This document shows positions 5,268 through 5,343 of a stretch of DNA of 5,343 nucleotides, in pieces (position 1 is the first letter of the stretch; the number at the start of each line of letters is the position of its first letter). Location: contig JALHUQ010000084.1 in the NCBI GenBank assembly GCA_022866645.1, positions 1 through 5,343 of the forward strand. Reading direction: 5' to 3'. The position numbers and the translations under genes were made by a program. The notes beneath the pieces are model-generated. The model saw only the letters and a program-made list of their open reading frames with translations. It was not told where the DNA came from and did no database searches. The DNA comes from Woeseiaceae bacterium (GTDB lineage Bacteria; Pseudomonadota; Gammaproteobacteria; Steroidobacterales; Woeseiaceae).

Positions 5268-5273
5268 ATTATC
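5268..5273 (-). promoter_or_regulatory. candidate ancestral tRNA-Arg promoter (-10)
   Basis: On the - strand GATAAT lies 15 bases before the tRNA copy, a usual distance for a tRNA gene with a short leader. No strong -35 is seen at 17 bp (AGTGAC at best). TTGTCC sits 11 bp upstream, as TTGAAC does before the TACAAT of the intact tRNA. Confidence 0.35.
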
Positions 5274-5294
5274 GCATTGATATCGGACAAGTCA

Positions 5295-5343
5295 CTACCA
5301 GCGACTAAAGTCGTAGCGCGCCGTCGACATCAATGCAGCGACC
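5295..5343 (-). CDS. possible 3' end of a gene entering from the right edge
   Basis: Fifteen codons on the - strand end at TAG (5295-5297) and read VAALMSTARYDFSRW. A C-terminal aromatic residue after alternating residues (RYDFSRW) is reminiscent of outer-membrane beta-barrels, but this is too short to assign. Another frame gives GRCIDVDGALRL and a stop, so the choice of frame is not secure. It would be followed by the tRNA promoter about 20 bases downstream. Confidence 0.3.
   Translation of the reverse strand, partial: VAALMSTARYDFSRW

Noticed and set aside
5295..5343. Second frame at the right edge ending in GALRL
   Set aside because: Equally open, but shorter and without any recognisable C-terminal pattern; the RYDFSRW frame is preferred, at low confidence.

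Overview
The window looks like a gammaproteobacterial chromosome. The tandem pair of a PA2779-family membrane protein and a PA2778-family C39-like cysteine peptidase is typical of Gamma- and Betaproteobacteria, the tRNA-Arg(CCG) encodes its CCA, and the codon use is moderately GC-rich. An environmental or marine lineage with decaying intergenic DNA is my guess; the species cannot be named from this sequence.

The left block (1-3256) is read on the + strand. It opens with about 410 bases without a firm gene: an open frame running in from the left edge, a probable intrinsic terminator and a short repeat motif. Next comes a DUF6090-like membrane-anchored coiled protein (413-1108). It is followed by the C-terminal third of a sodium:solute symporter that has lost its 5' part (1240-1791). 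Four bases after the symporter stop begins a lipoprotein that seems to join a BamE/SmpA-like N-terminal domain to a WD40-type propeller (1796-3256).

The middle (3257-3647) is a graveyard and possible integration scar. It holds the last ~25-30 codons of an amidohydrolase on the - strand, a second copy of the repeat motif seen near the left edge, inverted repeats, and three perfectly spaced 11-bp direct repeats lying 45 bp from the 3' end of a tRNA-Arg gene.

The right block (3648-5343) is read on the - strand. An intact tRNA-Arg(CCG) (3648-3724) is preceded by the peptidase gene (3782-4762) and the PA2779-family gene (4776-5159). Upstream of these is an exact 46-nt copy of the 5' part of the same tRNA (5207-5252), still behind a plausible tRNA promoter. 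The two-gene operon therefore lies between a broken tRNA 5' part and a complete tRNA. Recombination between the repeats would remove the operon cleanly and leave one normal tRNA gene. At the right edge a - strand gene probably ends (5295).

The most interesting structure is the operon held inside a duplicated tRNA gene, together with the iteron-like 11-bp repeats on the other side of the same tRNA. The peptidase gene also has no ATG, GTG or TTG upstream of its catalytic cysteine.
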